Source of the DNA: Dorea sp.
GTDB taxonomy: Bacteria > Bacillota_A > Clostridia > Lachnospirales > Lachnospiraceae
Length of the DNA: 21,615 nucleotides
Assembly (NCBI GenBank): GCA_016295505.1
Contig: JAEDLC010000022.1
Location: 1-21,615, forward strand
Reading direction: 5' to 3'
Part shown: piece after piece, positions 1-7,730 of the stretch
Layout of the letters: every line of letters begins with the position of its first letter
Position numbering within the stretch: the first letter of the stretch is position 1
Translations under genes and position numbers: made by a program
The notes under the pieces: model-generated
The model's input: the letters and a program-made list of their open reading frames with translations, nothing else
What the model was told of the DNA's origin: nothing
Databases searched by the model: none

Positions 1-39
1 TCCATAATCTTTTCTTACCTGTTCCTGTACTGATTCCAT
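1..39 (-). CDS. 5' end of an unidentified protein gene (partial)
   Basis: An ATG at 39 preceded by an AGGGG Shine-Dalgarno (spacing about 6 nt) opens a frame that runs off the left edge after 13 codons (MESVQEQVRKDYG). It lies 59 bp downstream of the DMT transporter stop on the same strand, so it may be co-transcribed. The visible residues are too few to assign a family. They do not look like the start of IspG, which often follows rseP in clostridial genomes. The ribosome binding site makes a real start likely. Confidence 0.6.
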   Translation of the reverse strand, partial: MESVQEQVRKDYG

Positions 40-98
40 AACGTTCCCCTTTTTACATCATGTTCTTATATCCAATATATACTGCCTGTCTGTTTTCG

Positions 99-965
99 TC
101 AATTCTGAGTATCTTCCTTCCGGGCCAGAGTTGTATACATGGCAACTCCCAGTATGACCATTCCTCCGATGATCTCCCGTATCGTCGGGATCTCTCTCAG
201 AAACAAAAATGCATACACAATTCCGTATACTGTTTCCAGACCGGAGATCAATCCGGCCGTCTGCGCCTTTACTTTCTTCTGAGCCGATACAAACAGTGTA
301 TATGCAAATGCGGTACAGATACAGCCGATAAACAAAATTCCCACTGCATCCTGTATCCGCATGCGGATTCTGACAAAAAATACGACCGGAAGAAGTACAA
401 GCGCTGCCGTTCCCTGTTCATAGAAACAGATCAGCTTCCCATCGTATTTTACCGCAAAGTAACGATTTGCCAATGTCAGGATCGCATAAGTGACACTGCA
501 GATCATTCCCCAGATGATTCCCATCGTCATTCGGTTTTCAAGAGAAAACTCCGGAATTGTAATGAACACTCCAACCAGAAGAAGAACCGCTCCCATTACA
601 CTCTCTTTACGTATCTTCTCATGATAAACGATCGGCTCAAGAAATGTCAGAAACAACGGATATGTAGAGAACGTGATTGTTCCGATTGCCACAGAAGACA
701 CCTGAATGGACTGAAAAAAAGTAGTCCAGTGTATCGCAAGCACTGCCCCGATCACCATGATCAACAGATAATCTTTCCGCTGATCCAATCGGAGTTTTTC
801 CTTTTTTATCAGAATCATACACAGTAGAAGTATCGAAGAACACACGACCCTCCCCAGTGCAACGAACACTGACGGCACTTCCACAAACTGTCCGATTACG
901 CCTGACAGTCCAAACAACATGACCGCCACATGAAGATATATGATTGATTTCTTATCTTGTTTCAT
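99..965 (-). CDS. DMT-family (EamA) transporter
   Basis: A 288-aa integral membrane protein made of two tandem EamA-like halves of about five hydrophobic helices each, the usual 10-TM layout and length of drug/metabolite transporters. The first half begins with LHVAVMLFGLSGVIGQF. The second half contains a long helix around GIIWGMICSVTYAILTLANR and ends with a conserved-looking segment near GGMVILGVAMYTT. Family members export or import amino acids, nucleosides or other small metabolites; the substrate cannot be read here. The ATG at 965 has a GGAAGAGAG ribosome binding site. The gene starts only about 20 nt beyond the terminator that follows rseP, so its expression may depend on read-through or on a promoter buried in that terminator. 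Confidence 0.85.
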   Translation of the reverse strand: MKQDKKSIIYLHVAVMLFGLSGVIGQFVEVPSVFVALGRVVCSSILLLCMILIKKEKLRLDQRKDYLLIMVIGAVLAIHWTTFFQSIQVSSVAIGTITFSTYPLFLTFLEPIVYHEKIRKESVMGAVLLLVGVFITIPEFSLENRMTMGIIWGMICSVTYAILTLANRYFAVKYDGKLICFYEQGTAALVLLPVVFFVRIRMRIQDAVGILFIGCICTAFAYTLFVSAQKKVKAQTAGLISGLETVYGIVYAFLFLREIPTIREIIGGMVILGVAMYTTLARKEDTQN

Positions 966-987
966 TCTCTCTTCCTTTCATAACCAT

Positions 988-1033
988 AAAAAAGATATAT
1001 CCGATAACCGGAACCATCCCGGCCATCGGATAT
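988..1033 (-). terminator. Rho-independent terminator after rseP
   Basis: A 15-bp stem pairs 1019-1033 with 997-1011 (two G-U pairs, the rest Watson-Crick) around a 7-nt loop. On the minus strand it is followed, after a short ATC, by six Ts (988-993). This is a strong intrinsic terminator 12 nt after the rseP stop and marks the end of the pyrH-rseP operon. Confidence 0.88.
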
Positions 1034-1044
1034 CACATCTTCTG

Positions 1045-2076
1045 TTACATAAATATTCGGCGTATATCGTTATACATTACAAACACCATCAGCACCATCA
1101 GCAGCACAATTCCGACCAGATGTACATACCCTTCTTTTTCCGGTGGTATTCTCTTTCTTCTCACAGCTTCTACTGCCAGAAATACCAGCCTTCCTCCATC
1201 AAGAGCCGGAAGCGGCAGCAGGTTCATGACACCCAGATTCGCGGACAACAGAATCGCAATATTCAAAAGCTCTGCCAGTACCACAAAGGTTCCGTAAGAC
1301 TTGCTCTCCTGATAGGTATCATCCACCACATTTACGATTCCGACAGGCCCGGACAACTGGTCCGCACCAATCTGCCCCGTGATCAGCATTTTCAGGCTGT
1401 CCAGCGTCGTACAGATCCAGAACTTCACCTGATAAGCGCCGTATTGAACTGCCGTAACCGGATTGGCTTTGAAGTAACCGGAACTTGTAACGCCAATTCT
1501 TGTATATCCCCGCTCTTCATCCATCTTTGGTGTCAATGTTACCGTCATCTTCTCTCCGTCACGGATAAAAGTGACTTCCACATCCTCTCCCTGATGGAAC
1601 TGATTATAGAAGTTCACCTCCCGGAAGAGATTGATCTTTTTGCTGCCCATCCGGACAATCCTGTCACCGGCCTGCATTCCTGCCTCCGCAGCCGGATAGC
1701 CACTCTCCACTTCACTGACCACAGGTTTGTCATATCCGATCATCGCAGTAAGTATCACGGAAAAAACCAGCGCCAGAATGAAATTAAAAACAGGGCCTGC
1801 AGCGATCACTGAGATTCTTGCCCACACAGACTTATTGTTAAAATTGTTCGGAGAATCTGTTGCTTCCTCATCCTCTCCCATTGCACAGAATCCACCGATC
1901 GGAAGAATCCTGACAGAATACTTCGTTCCTTTGTATTCTCTGGAATAGATTGCAGGTCCCATGCCAATTGCAAATTCATCTACATCGATTCCATTCTTTT
2001 TTGCAAGCAGAAAATGTCCCAGTTCATGAAAGAACACAATGAAACTGAAGATTAATATTGCCAATATAATACCCAA
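1045..2076 (-). CDS. rseP: RIP metalloprotease RseP (site-2 protease)
   Basis: A 343-aa membrane zinc protease of the M50 family, which cleaves transmembrane substrates such as anti-sigma factors inside the lipid bilayer. The HELGH zinc motif (residues 17-21) sits in the first helix. A PDZ domain covers about 120-183. The C-terminal membrane motif NLLPLPALDGG (about 285-295) supplies the third zinc ligand. Length and domain order match the bacterial family. The start is a TTG at 2076, placed after an AGGAGG that overlaps the dxr stop codon, so translation is probably coupled to dxr. No ATG lies in a better position. It is the last gene of the core operon and is followed by a strong terminator. 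Confidence 0.96.
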   Translation of the reverse strand: MGIILAILIFSFIVFFHELGHFLLAKKNGIDVDEFAIGMGPAIYSREYKGTKYSVRILPIGGFCAMGEDEEATDSPNNFNNKSVWARISVIAAGPVFNFILALVFSVILTAMIGYDKPVVSEVESGYPAAEAGMQAGDRIVRMGSKKINLFREVNFYNQFHQGEDVEVTFIRDGEKMTVTLTPKMDEERGYTRIGVTSSGYFKANPVTAVQYGAYQVKFWICTTLDSLKMLITGQIGADQLSGPVGIVNVVDDTYQESKSYGTFVVLAELLNIAILLSANLGVMNLLPLPALDGGRLVFLAVEAVRRKRIPPEKEGYVHLVGIVLLMVLMVFVMYNDIRRIFM

Positions 2077-2084
2077 ATTATTCC

Positions 2085-3227
2085 TTACCTCCTGCTGTTG
2101 ATTCTCTCATAGGTTGCCGCCTCGGTCTCCAGAATCTGTTCCAGAGTCGGGTTATCTATATTTTTATGAGCCTTCATACAGTCTTCTATGATTTCCATGA
2201 TTTCCAGATATTTGATCTCCCGTTTCAGGAACTGGCTGACTGCCAGTTCATTTGCCGCATTGAAAACAGTCGGAAGACTTCCGCCTGTTCTGCCCGCCTC
2301 ATATGCAAGCTTTAATCCATAGAAAGTCTCCATATCCGGTTTCTCAAACTCCAGCTTTCCAAGACTCCAGAAATCAACACGTTCTCCCGGAAGATATCTT
2401 CTCTCCGGATAATACAGCGCATACTGTATCGGGAGCTTCATGTCCGGAGTCCCAAGCTCTGCCATAATAGCTCCGTCCACATATTCAACCATCGAATGAA
2501 TAATACTCTGTGGCTGCACTACAACCTGTACCTGATCCACATCTACACCAAACAGCCATTTTGCCTCAATTACTTCCAGTCCTTTATTGATCATCGTGGA
2601 AGAATCGATCGTAATCTTCTGACCCATGGACCAGTTCGGATGCTTCAGCGCATCTTCCACTTTGATCTCCAACAGCTCCTCTGCCTTTCTTCCACGGAAC
2701 GGTCCGCCGGAAGCAGTAAGAAGAATCTTGTGAATAGCTTTCTGTTCATTTCCCTGCAGGGACTGAAATATTGCACTGTGTTCACTGTCCACCGGCAGAA
2801 TGGATACTCCTTTTTCCTTCGCCAGAGGCATGATCAGATGTCCGGCTGTTACCAGCGTCTCTTTGTTGGCAAGCGCAATATCTTTTCCTGCATTGATCGC
2901 TTCAATCGTCGGACGGATTCCGATCATTCCGACCACTGCTGTTACCAGTATTTCCGTTCCGGACATGGTTGATACATCCAGAAGCCCCTCCATACCGGAC
3001 ACAACCTTTGTATCCGTATCTGCAATCTTTACTCTCAGCTCCTGTGCTTTATCCTCAGACCACACAGCCACAAGCCTCGGATGAAATTCCCGGATCTGCT
3101 CTTCCAGAAGTCGGATATTACTTCCGGCTGCAAGCCCGAGCACTTCGATATCTCCATTCTCCCGGGCCACCTCAAGCGTCTGAGTCCCTATCGAACCCGT
3201 CGAACCTAATATCGCTATTTTCTTCAT
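2085..3227 (-). CDS. dxr: 1-deoxy-D-xylulose 5-phosphate reductoisomerase
   Basis: A 380-aa cytosolic enzyme that converts DXP to 2-C-methyl-D-erythritol 4-phosphate with NADPH, the second step of the MEP isoprenoid pathway. The N-terminal nucleotide-binding loop GSTGSIG is at residues 8-14, and ALANKETLVTAG at about 118-128. The metal-binding acids are in VDSEH (D147, E149) and in GLEVIEAKW (about E218). Substrate-loop motifs TASGGPFRG and HPNWSMGQKITIDSS are intact. Length is normal for the family. The ATG at 3227 follows an AGAGG site. It lies between cdsA and rseP, the usual order in Firmicutes, and supplies precursors for the undecaprenyl carrier made by uppS in the same operon. Confidence 0.98.
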   Translation of the reverse strand: MKKIAILGSTGSIGTQTLEVARENGDIEVLGLAAGSNIRLLEEQIREFHPRLVAVWSEDKAQELRVKIADTDTKVVSGMEGLLDVSTMSGTEILVTAVVGMIGIRPTIEAINAGKDIALANKETLVTAGHLIMPLAKEKGVSILPVDSEHSAIFQSLQGNEQKAIHKILLTASGGPFRGRKAEELLEIKVEDALKHPNWSMGQKITIDSSTMINKGLEVIEAKWLFGVDVDQVQVVVQPQSIIHSMVEYVDGAIMAELGTPDMKLPIQYALYYPERRYLPGERVDFWSLGKLEFEKPDMETFYGLKLAYEAGRTGGSLPTVFNAANELAVSQFLKREIKYLEIMEIIEDCMKAHKNIDNPTLEQILETEAATYERINSRR

Positions 3228-3261
3228 ATTCTACCTCTTTCATGAATGCTTTCATATAAGA

Positions 3262-4068
3262 TTACAATGTTCCGGCAAGGAATGTTGCCAGATAATAGAT
3301 GACAGGTGCCGTAAATATTACACTGTCAAAACGATCCAGAATACCGCCATGTCCCGGAATCAGCTTACCATAATCTTTAATCTCATGATTTCTTTTAATT
3401 GCAGAAGCAGCCAGATCTCCGACCTGAGAGATCATGCCGCCGACTCCGCAGATGATCGCATAATGCAGCACATTGGCATCTACACCTGCCCAATGATTGG
3501 CTGCCAGAGCAAAAAGTGCACCAAGGAGTGCAGCTCCGACTACGCCTCCGATTCCGCCTTCTACCGACTTTTTCGGACTGAGCTTCGGCGCCATCTTATG
3601 CTTTCCGATCAGCATACCCACACAATATGCACAGGTATCACATCCCCAGGAGCTTAAAAAGATCAGCCACACAACAACCGCCCCATCCGCAAGCATTCTC
3701 GTCTGATATACGTAAGAAAGCATAACCGCCACGTAAAACAGCCCAAAGAACACCGTCATAACCTGCTCTGCTCTGTATGTCGGAAATGTAAATACATACA
3801 CTGCCATAACAACTACAAGGAAAAGAATGGTGAGCAGGGTTACATATTCCATATGCGAACTAATCACCAGAGCATAATAAACGACTGCCGCAAGATATCC
3901 TGTCAGTCCCGGCAGTTTATTGTGCACTCCCACAACCTTGTATAATTCTGATAACCCGATCAGACTGATCAGAGCCAGGAATCCAAACAACAGACCCCCA
4001 CCGTTTCCGACCGTAAGAATCAGTACAATTACAAGCACAATTCCGCTTAACAATCTTGTCTTAAACAT
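3262..4068 (-). CDS. cdsA: Phosphatidate cytidylyltransferase (CDP-diglyceride synthase)
   Basis: A 268-aa polytopic membrane enzyme that makes CDP-diacylglycerol from phosphatidate and CTP, the entry point to anionic phospholipids. The family signature is clear near the C-terminus: SAIKRNHEIKDYGK followed by LIPGHGGILDRFDS, with the conserved KD, HGG and DRxD positions. About eight hydrophobic segments precede it. The ATG at 4068 overlaps the 3' end of uppS by 8 nt, and its Shine-Dalgarno (GGAGG) lies inside uppS, so the two genes are translationally coupled. Confidence 0.97.
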   Translation of the reverse strand: MFKTRLLSGIVLVIVLILTVGNGGGLLFGFLALISLIGLSELYKVVGVHNKLPGLTGYLAAVVYYALVISSHMEYVTLLTILFLVVVMAVYVFTFPTYRAEQVMTVFFGLFYVAVMLSYVYQTRMLADGAVVVWLIFLSSWGCDTCAYCVGMLIGKHKMAPKLSPKKSVEGGIGGVVGAALLGALFALAANHWAGVDANVLHYAIICGVGGMISQVGDLAASAIKRNHEIKDYGKLIPGHGGILDRFDSVIFTAPVIYYLATFLAGTL

Positions 4069-4780
4069 TCTGTTTTTCCTCCTTTACGCCTCCGTACCTT
4101 CGATCTCTGGCGTTATACTGCTCAATCGCCTTTAACAGCTCTTCTTTCGTGAAATCAGGCCACGGAACGTCTGTAAAATAGAATTCTGTATATGCCAGCT
4201 GCCATAACAGATAATTGGAAAGTCGGAGTTCTCCGCTGGTTCGGATCATAAGATCCGGATCCGGTATATCATGCGTATCCAGATAATGTTCAAAGATCTC
4301 TTCATCAATCTCTTCTGTCTTTATCTTTCCGGCAATGCAATCATCTGCAATCCTGCGGACTGCGCGAAGGATCTCATCTCTGCTTCCATAATTAATGGCA
4401 ATCTGAAAATTCAGGCCGCCATTCTCCTTTGTCGCCTCCTCAAGCTCCAGAATCCGTTTTCTGATATCCTCATCTAATCTTGATATATCCCCGATCACAC
4501 GCACCTTCATGTCATTCTTTGCAGCCGTTTTCAGGCAAGTCTTCATATAATTTCTCAAAAGCGACATCAGTGCATCCACTTCATCCTTCGGACGGTTCCA
4601 GTTTTCTGTAGAAAATGCATATACCGTCAGATACTTGATCCCCATGCGCCATGCTTCCTCGCAGATACGTTCTACATTCTTGCTTCCCTGTGCATGACCA
4701 TAATTACGCGGCATTCCCTTCGCTCTGGCCCAACGCCCGTTTCCATCCAAGATAATCGCAACATGCTGCGGTACATTCAT
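4061..4780 (-). CDS. uppS: Isoprenyl transferase (undecaprenyl diphosphate synthase)
   Basis: A 239-aa cis-prenyltransferase that extends farnesyl diphosphate with isopentenyl diphosphate to the C55 lipid carrier of cell-wall synthesis. The catalytic N-terminal motif HVAIILDGNGRWA is intact. The C-terminal signature DLMIRTSGELRLSN and the segment TEFYFTDVPWPDF are both present. Length is typical. The ATG at 4780 follows AAGGAG. A GC-rich hairpin separates it from frr upstream, and it overlaps cdsA downstream. Confidence 0.97.
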   Translation of the reverse strand: MNVPQHVAIILDGNGRWARAKGMPRNYGHAQGSKNVERICEEAWRMGIKYLTVYAFSTENWNRPKDEVDALMSLLRNYMKTCLKTAAKNDMKVRVIGDISRLDEDIRKRILELEEATKENGGLNFQIAINYGSRDEILRAVRRIADDCIAGKIKTEEIDEEIFEHYLDTHDIPDPDLMIRTSGELRLSNYLLWQLAYTEFYFTDVPWPDFTKEELLKAIEQYNARDRRYGGVKEEKQNV

Positions 4781-4807
4781 ATTGTCTAATCTCCTTCTAT
4801 AACGTAA

Positions 4808-4835
4808 GGACAGCCCCAGTCACCCTGGGCTGCCC
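4808..4835 (-). other. Intercistronic hairpin between frr and uppS
   Basis: On the minus strand GGGCAGCCCAG pairs with CTGGGGCTGTCC (one G-U pair and one bulged G) around a 5-nt loop. There is no T-tract after it (CCTTACG), so it is not a standard terminator. It could be an RNA-processing, stability or partial-attenuation element that sets frr expression apart from the lipid genes. Confidence 0.6.
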
Positions 4836-4844
4836 TCATCTTAC

Positions 4845-5396
4845 TTATACTGTCATTACTTCTTTGGACTTCTTCTCCACTGACTTATCAATCTCTTTTA
4901 CATATTTGTCTGTCAGCTTCTGAAGATCATCTTCCATATCCTTGATCTCATCTTCAGATACTTCAGAACCTTTCAGTTTCTTTACTGCGTCAATTCCGTC
5001 ACGGCGGATGTTACGGATTGCAACCTTTGCAGCCTCTCCTTTTTTCTTAACATCCTTTACCAGCTCTTTTCTTCGCTCCTCTGTAAGTTCCGGAAAAACA
5101 AGACGGATCGTAGAACCATCATTGGTCGGATTGATTCCAAGATCAGATACCTGAATTGCTTTTTCAATGACCTTCAGCATCTTCTTCTCCCATGGCTGGA
5201 TCTGGATCATACGTGCTTCCGGAACGGATACATTCGCAACCTGCTGAATCGGAGTCGGTGTTCCATAATAATCTACAACAATCTTGTTCAATACATTCGG
5301 ATTGGCACGTCCGGCACGGATTGCACTGAGCTCTCCGTCAAGATTCCCCAGCGTCTTTTTCATCTTTTCTTCATAAACATTCAGTCTTGCATTCAT
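4845..5396 (-). CDS. frr: Ribosome recycling factor
   Basis: A 183-aa cytosolic protein that, with EF-G, splits post-termination ribosomes. The family is recognised from the N-terminal MKKTLGNLDGELSAIRAGRA, the central PWEKKMLKVIEKAI and DLGINPTNDGSTIRL, and the C-terminal helical KKGEAAKVAIRNIRRD region. The length is close to the usual 185 residues. The ATG at 5396 has a strong GAGGAGG site 16 bp downstream of pyrH, the invariant partner order. Confidence 0.98.
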   Translation of the reverse strand: MNARLNVYEEKMKKTLGNLDGELSAIRAGRANPNVLNKIVVDYYGTPTPIQQVANVSVPEARMIQIQPWEKKMLKVIEKAIQVSDLGINPTNDGSTIRLVFPELTEERRKELVKDVKKKGEAAKVAIRNIRRDGIDAVKKLKGSEVSEDEIKDMEDDLQKLTDKYVKEIDKSVEKKSKEVMTV

Positions 5397-5412
5397 AGTT
5401 TTTCCTCCTCAT

Positions 5413-6111
5413 TTATGATACGGTCACTTTTGTTCCCGTAAATGTTCCCTTCATAGTTTCTACAATGCTGTTCTCTTCATTCAGTCCGAACACCAGCATC
5501 GGCATCTTATTCTCCAGGCACATGATCGACGCGGTAAGATCAACCGCCATCAACTTTTTGTCGATGATCTCCTGAATCGAGATCTCATCATACTTTTTCG
5601 CCTGCGGATTTACCTTCGGATCACTGTCATAGATTCCGTCAATCGCCTTTGCCAGAAGCATTGCATCTGCCTCAATCTCAATCGCACGAAGAACTGCTCC
5701 TGTATCCGTAGAAAAATACGGATGTCCGGTTCCTCCGGCGAAGAAGATGACCTTTCCCTCATTCAGCGCTTCTACTGCAGCGTCCTTGGAAAACAGAGTC
5801 GTAAATGCTCCGCATACAAACGGCGTAAATACTTCTGTCTTCATTCCTGCATAACGAAAGATATCGGACACGTAGATACAGTTCATGACCGTCGCCAGCA
5901 TGCCGATCTGATCTGCTTTTACACGGTCAATCGTCTCACTGGTTCTTCCCCTCCAGAAATTGCCTCCTCCGGTCACAATCGCAACCTGAATTCCATCATC
6001 TACCAACTGCTTTACCTGCTTTGCTACGCCCATACAAGTTGCTTCATCAAATCCGGTCTTTTTATCTCCTGCGAGAGCTTCCCCGCTGAGTTTCAACAAT
6101 ACTCTTTTCAT
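5413..6111 (-). CDS. pyrH: UMP kinase
   Basis: A 232-aa cytosolic amino-acid-kinase-fold enzyme that phosphorylates UMP to UDP for pyrimidine nucleotide supply. It begins MKRVLLKLSGEALAG, with the Lys and glycine loop that bind phosphate. VTGGGNFWRGR and FAGGTGHPYFSTDTGA are the family's nucleotide-binding motifs. Bacterial UMP kinases are hexameric and usually GTP-activated (family knowledge). The ATG at 6111 follows AAGGAG. It is the first gene of the core operon; in many bacteria rpsB-tsf precedes it, whereas here the upstream neighbour is a MATE transporter. Confidence 0.97.
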   Translation of the reverse strand: MKRVLLKLSGEALAGDKKTGFDEATCMGVAKQVKQLVDDGIQVAIVTGGGNFWRGRTSETIDRVKADQIGMLATVMNCIYVSDIFRYAGMKTEVFTPFVCGAFTTLFSKDAAVEALNEGKVIFFAGGTGHPYFSTDTGAVLRAIEIEADAMLLAKAIDGIYDSDPKVNPQAKKYDEISIQEIIDKKLMAVDLTASIMCLENKMPMLVFGLNEENSIVETMKGTFTGTKVTVS

Positions 6112-6158
6112 AAGTTCATGCTCCTTAATTGTATGTTCTATGCTTTCTTTGCATAATT

Positions 6159-6171
6159 ATTATAAATTATA
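6159..6171 (-). promoter_or_regulatory. Possible promoter -10 region for the pyrH operon
   Basis: The AT-rich 87-bp gap upstream of pyrH contains two overlapping TATAAT-like hexamers on the minus strand (6159-6164 and 6166-6171). No good -35 box is seen at 16-18 bp, so the assignment rests on the -10 matches and on the need for a start point here. Confidence 0.35.
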
Positions 6172-6198
6172 TCACAGGAAAACGAAAAAGGGAATATC

Positions 6199-7557
6199 TT
6201 ACCTGTGAACTCCGGAATTATCTTCTGTTTTTTTCGTGACATTTTTCATAATCCCACAATACATGATGATAAGAAGACCTCCTGCGAGTATCCATGCCGT
6301 CGGACTGGCCAGACAAATTCCGGTATAGCTTCCAACGCGGGATGCTGCGATCGCTGCCACACTTCTTCCGATTAATTCTGCAATCCCTGCTGTCATCGGC
6401 AGCAGACCATATCCCATTCCCTGGATGCCATTCCGATATATATTGACGAATGTCAGGAAGATCAGAGAACCTCCAATACATTTCAGATAGATATCCACAT
6501 ATCCGGTGATCTGACTGATATTCTCTGATACAAATAATCCTGTCATATATTTTCCGGCAAAAGCAAGAACAGAACCTGCCACAACAGAATATGCAATCCC
6601 GATCCATACAGCACTTCGAAATCCATCGCGGACTCGTTCTACCCGCCGTGCTCCCATGTTCTGTGCACAATAAGTCGCCATTGTGGTTCCAATGGCAATA
6701 TATGCCTGTGTAAATACCTGCTCAATCTTGTTGGCGGCTGAGAACCCTGCAACTGCCACAGATCCGAGCAGATTCAGTGCAGACTGAACAACAATCGTTC
6801 CAATCGCTGTGATAGAGTACTGGAATGCCATCGGAAGACCGATTCCCATCTGCCATTTTGCCAGATTCCAGTTCATTTTCCATTCTTCCTTCCCCGGATG
6901 CAGAATCGGAACCTTCTTTACAATATAGATCAGACACAGAATTCCGGATATCCCCTGTGAGATCACAGTCGCATATGCAGCCCCTGCCGCGCCCATCTGA
7001 AATACAATGATAAAGAGAAGATCCAGGATCATGTTTAACAGTGCTGCCAGGATAAGAAAATACAAAGGTCGCTTACTGTCTCCCACCGCCCTTAAAAGAC
7101 TGGAAAGAAGATTATAAAGTACCTGTGCCACAATTCCTCCACAGATGATCATGATATAGCTGTAGGCCTGATCATACATGTCGGCCGGTGTATTCATCCA
7201 GCACAGGATCTTCTTCATCAATATCATACTTAAAAATGTGAGAACGACTGAGATGATTGCAGAGAGAATGGCCGCTGATACCACAGACTGGCGCACCGCC
7301 CGCATATTTCCTGCCCCGAAGTGCTGTGCCGTAATTACGGTGAATCCTGCAGTCAGTCCCATCAGAAATCCAAGAATCAGAAACATCAGCGTTCCACAGG
7401 ATCCAACTGCCGCAAGAGCCGTATTGCCGACAAATTTACCAACTATTACGGTATCCACCATACTATATAACTGCTGAAATATATTTCCGACCAGAATCGG
7501 AAATGTAAAGTTCAATATAATCTTTGTCGGGTTGCCTGTTGTCATATCATTGTGCAT
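6199..7557 (-). CDS. MATE family efflux transporter
   Basis: A 452-aa, roughly 12-TM exporter of the multidrug and toxin extrusion superfamily, which uses a Na+ or H+ gradient to expel organic cations. The N-terminal MTTGNPTKIILNFTFPILVG leads into FQQLYSMVDTVIVGKFVG, a characteristic MATE segment. The second half repeats it with FQYSITAIGTIVVQSALN and EQVFTQAYIAIGTTMATYCAQNMGA. Length is typical. The ATG at 7557 is chosen over an in-frame TTG at 7578 because TTGGAGG lies 8 nt before the ATG and overlaps the TTG region. A near-consensus promoter and a double palindrome lie upstream, suggesting regulated expression. The substrate cannot be told. Confidence 0.93.
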   Translation of the reverse strand: MHNDMTTGNPTKIILNFTFPILVGNIFQQLYSMVDTVIVGKFVGNTALAAVGSCGTLMFLILGFLMGLTAGFTVITAQHFGAGNMRAVRQSVVSAAILSAIISVVLTFLSMILMKKILCWMNTPADMYDQAYSYIMIICGGIVAQVLYNLLSSLLRAVGDSKRPLYFLILAALLNMILDLLFIIVFQMGAAGAAYATVISQGISGILCLIYIVKKVPILHPGKEEWKMNWNLAKWQMGIGLPMAFQYSITAIGTIVVQSALNLLGSVAVAGFSAANKIEQVFTQAYIAIGTTMATYCAQNMGARRVERVRDGFRSAVWIGIAYSVVAGSVLAFAGKYMTGLFVSENISQITGYVDIYLKCIGGSLIFLTFVNIYRNGIQGMGYGLLPMTAGIAELIGRSVAAIAASRVGSYTGICLASPTAWILAGGLLIIMYCGIMKNVTKKTEDNSGVHR

Positions 7558-7593
7558 CTGTATATCCTCCAACTTCAAAAGATTTTTGGCATA

Positions 7594-7638
7594 TGACAGG
7601 ACTGTCGCAAATTTGATTCATTTGCGACAGTCCTGTCA
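7594..7638 (-). promoter_or_regulatory. Double-dyad operator or leader hairpin of the MATE gene
   Basis: A perfect 19-bp inverted repeat (7594-7612 and 7620-7638) with a 7-nt spacer. Each arm itself carries the dyad GACAG-N2-CTGTC (7595-7606 and 7626-7637), whose centres are 31 bp apart, about three helical turns. It lies just downstream of the predicted start point of the MATE transcript and upstream of its ribosome binding site. There is no T-tract after it in the minus direction, so it is not a terminator for this strand. The nested symmetry fits paired sites for a dimeric repressor; a leader RNA hairpin is the alternative. Confidence 0.65.
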
Positions 7639-7652
7639 AAAAAACTTTATTC

Positions 7653-7681
7653 ATTATATAGATCGTATGTGTCAATTTCAA
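7653..7681 (-). promoter_or_regulatory. Sigma-A-type promoter of the MATE gene
   Basis: On the minus strand TTGAAA (7676-7681) is followed after exactly 17 nt by TATAAT (7653-7658). The predicted start is near 7646, about 90 nt before the MATE start codon, which leaves the double dyad inside the leader. Confidence 0.78.
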
Positions 7682-7730
7682 GATGTATTTTCCACAAAAA
7701 ATATGACTTTTTAAAATACTTTTTTATAAT

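Noticed and set aside
60..827. Long plus-strand open frame opposite the DMT transporter
   Set aside because: It is Cys/His/Arg/Ser-rich, lacks a ribosome binding site and lies wholly antisense to a well-formed membrane protein gene; it is a shadow frame.
940..1812. Long plus-strand open frame opposite rseP
   Set aside because: It is antisense to a clear RseP with an intact HELGH motif, has no family features and also crosses the rseP terminator; it is a shadow frame.
7594..7638. Inverted repeat as a rho-independent terminator
   Set aside because: On the minus strand the T-run lies before, not after, the stem; on the plus strand the stem is followed by As. It sits between a promoter and its gene, so an operator or leader structure is more likely.
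7682..7730. AT-only stem after the NSS symporter stop as its terminator
   Set aside because: The possible pairing is made almost only of A-T pairs with a bulge and would be very weak; I do not list it as a feature.
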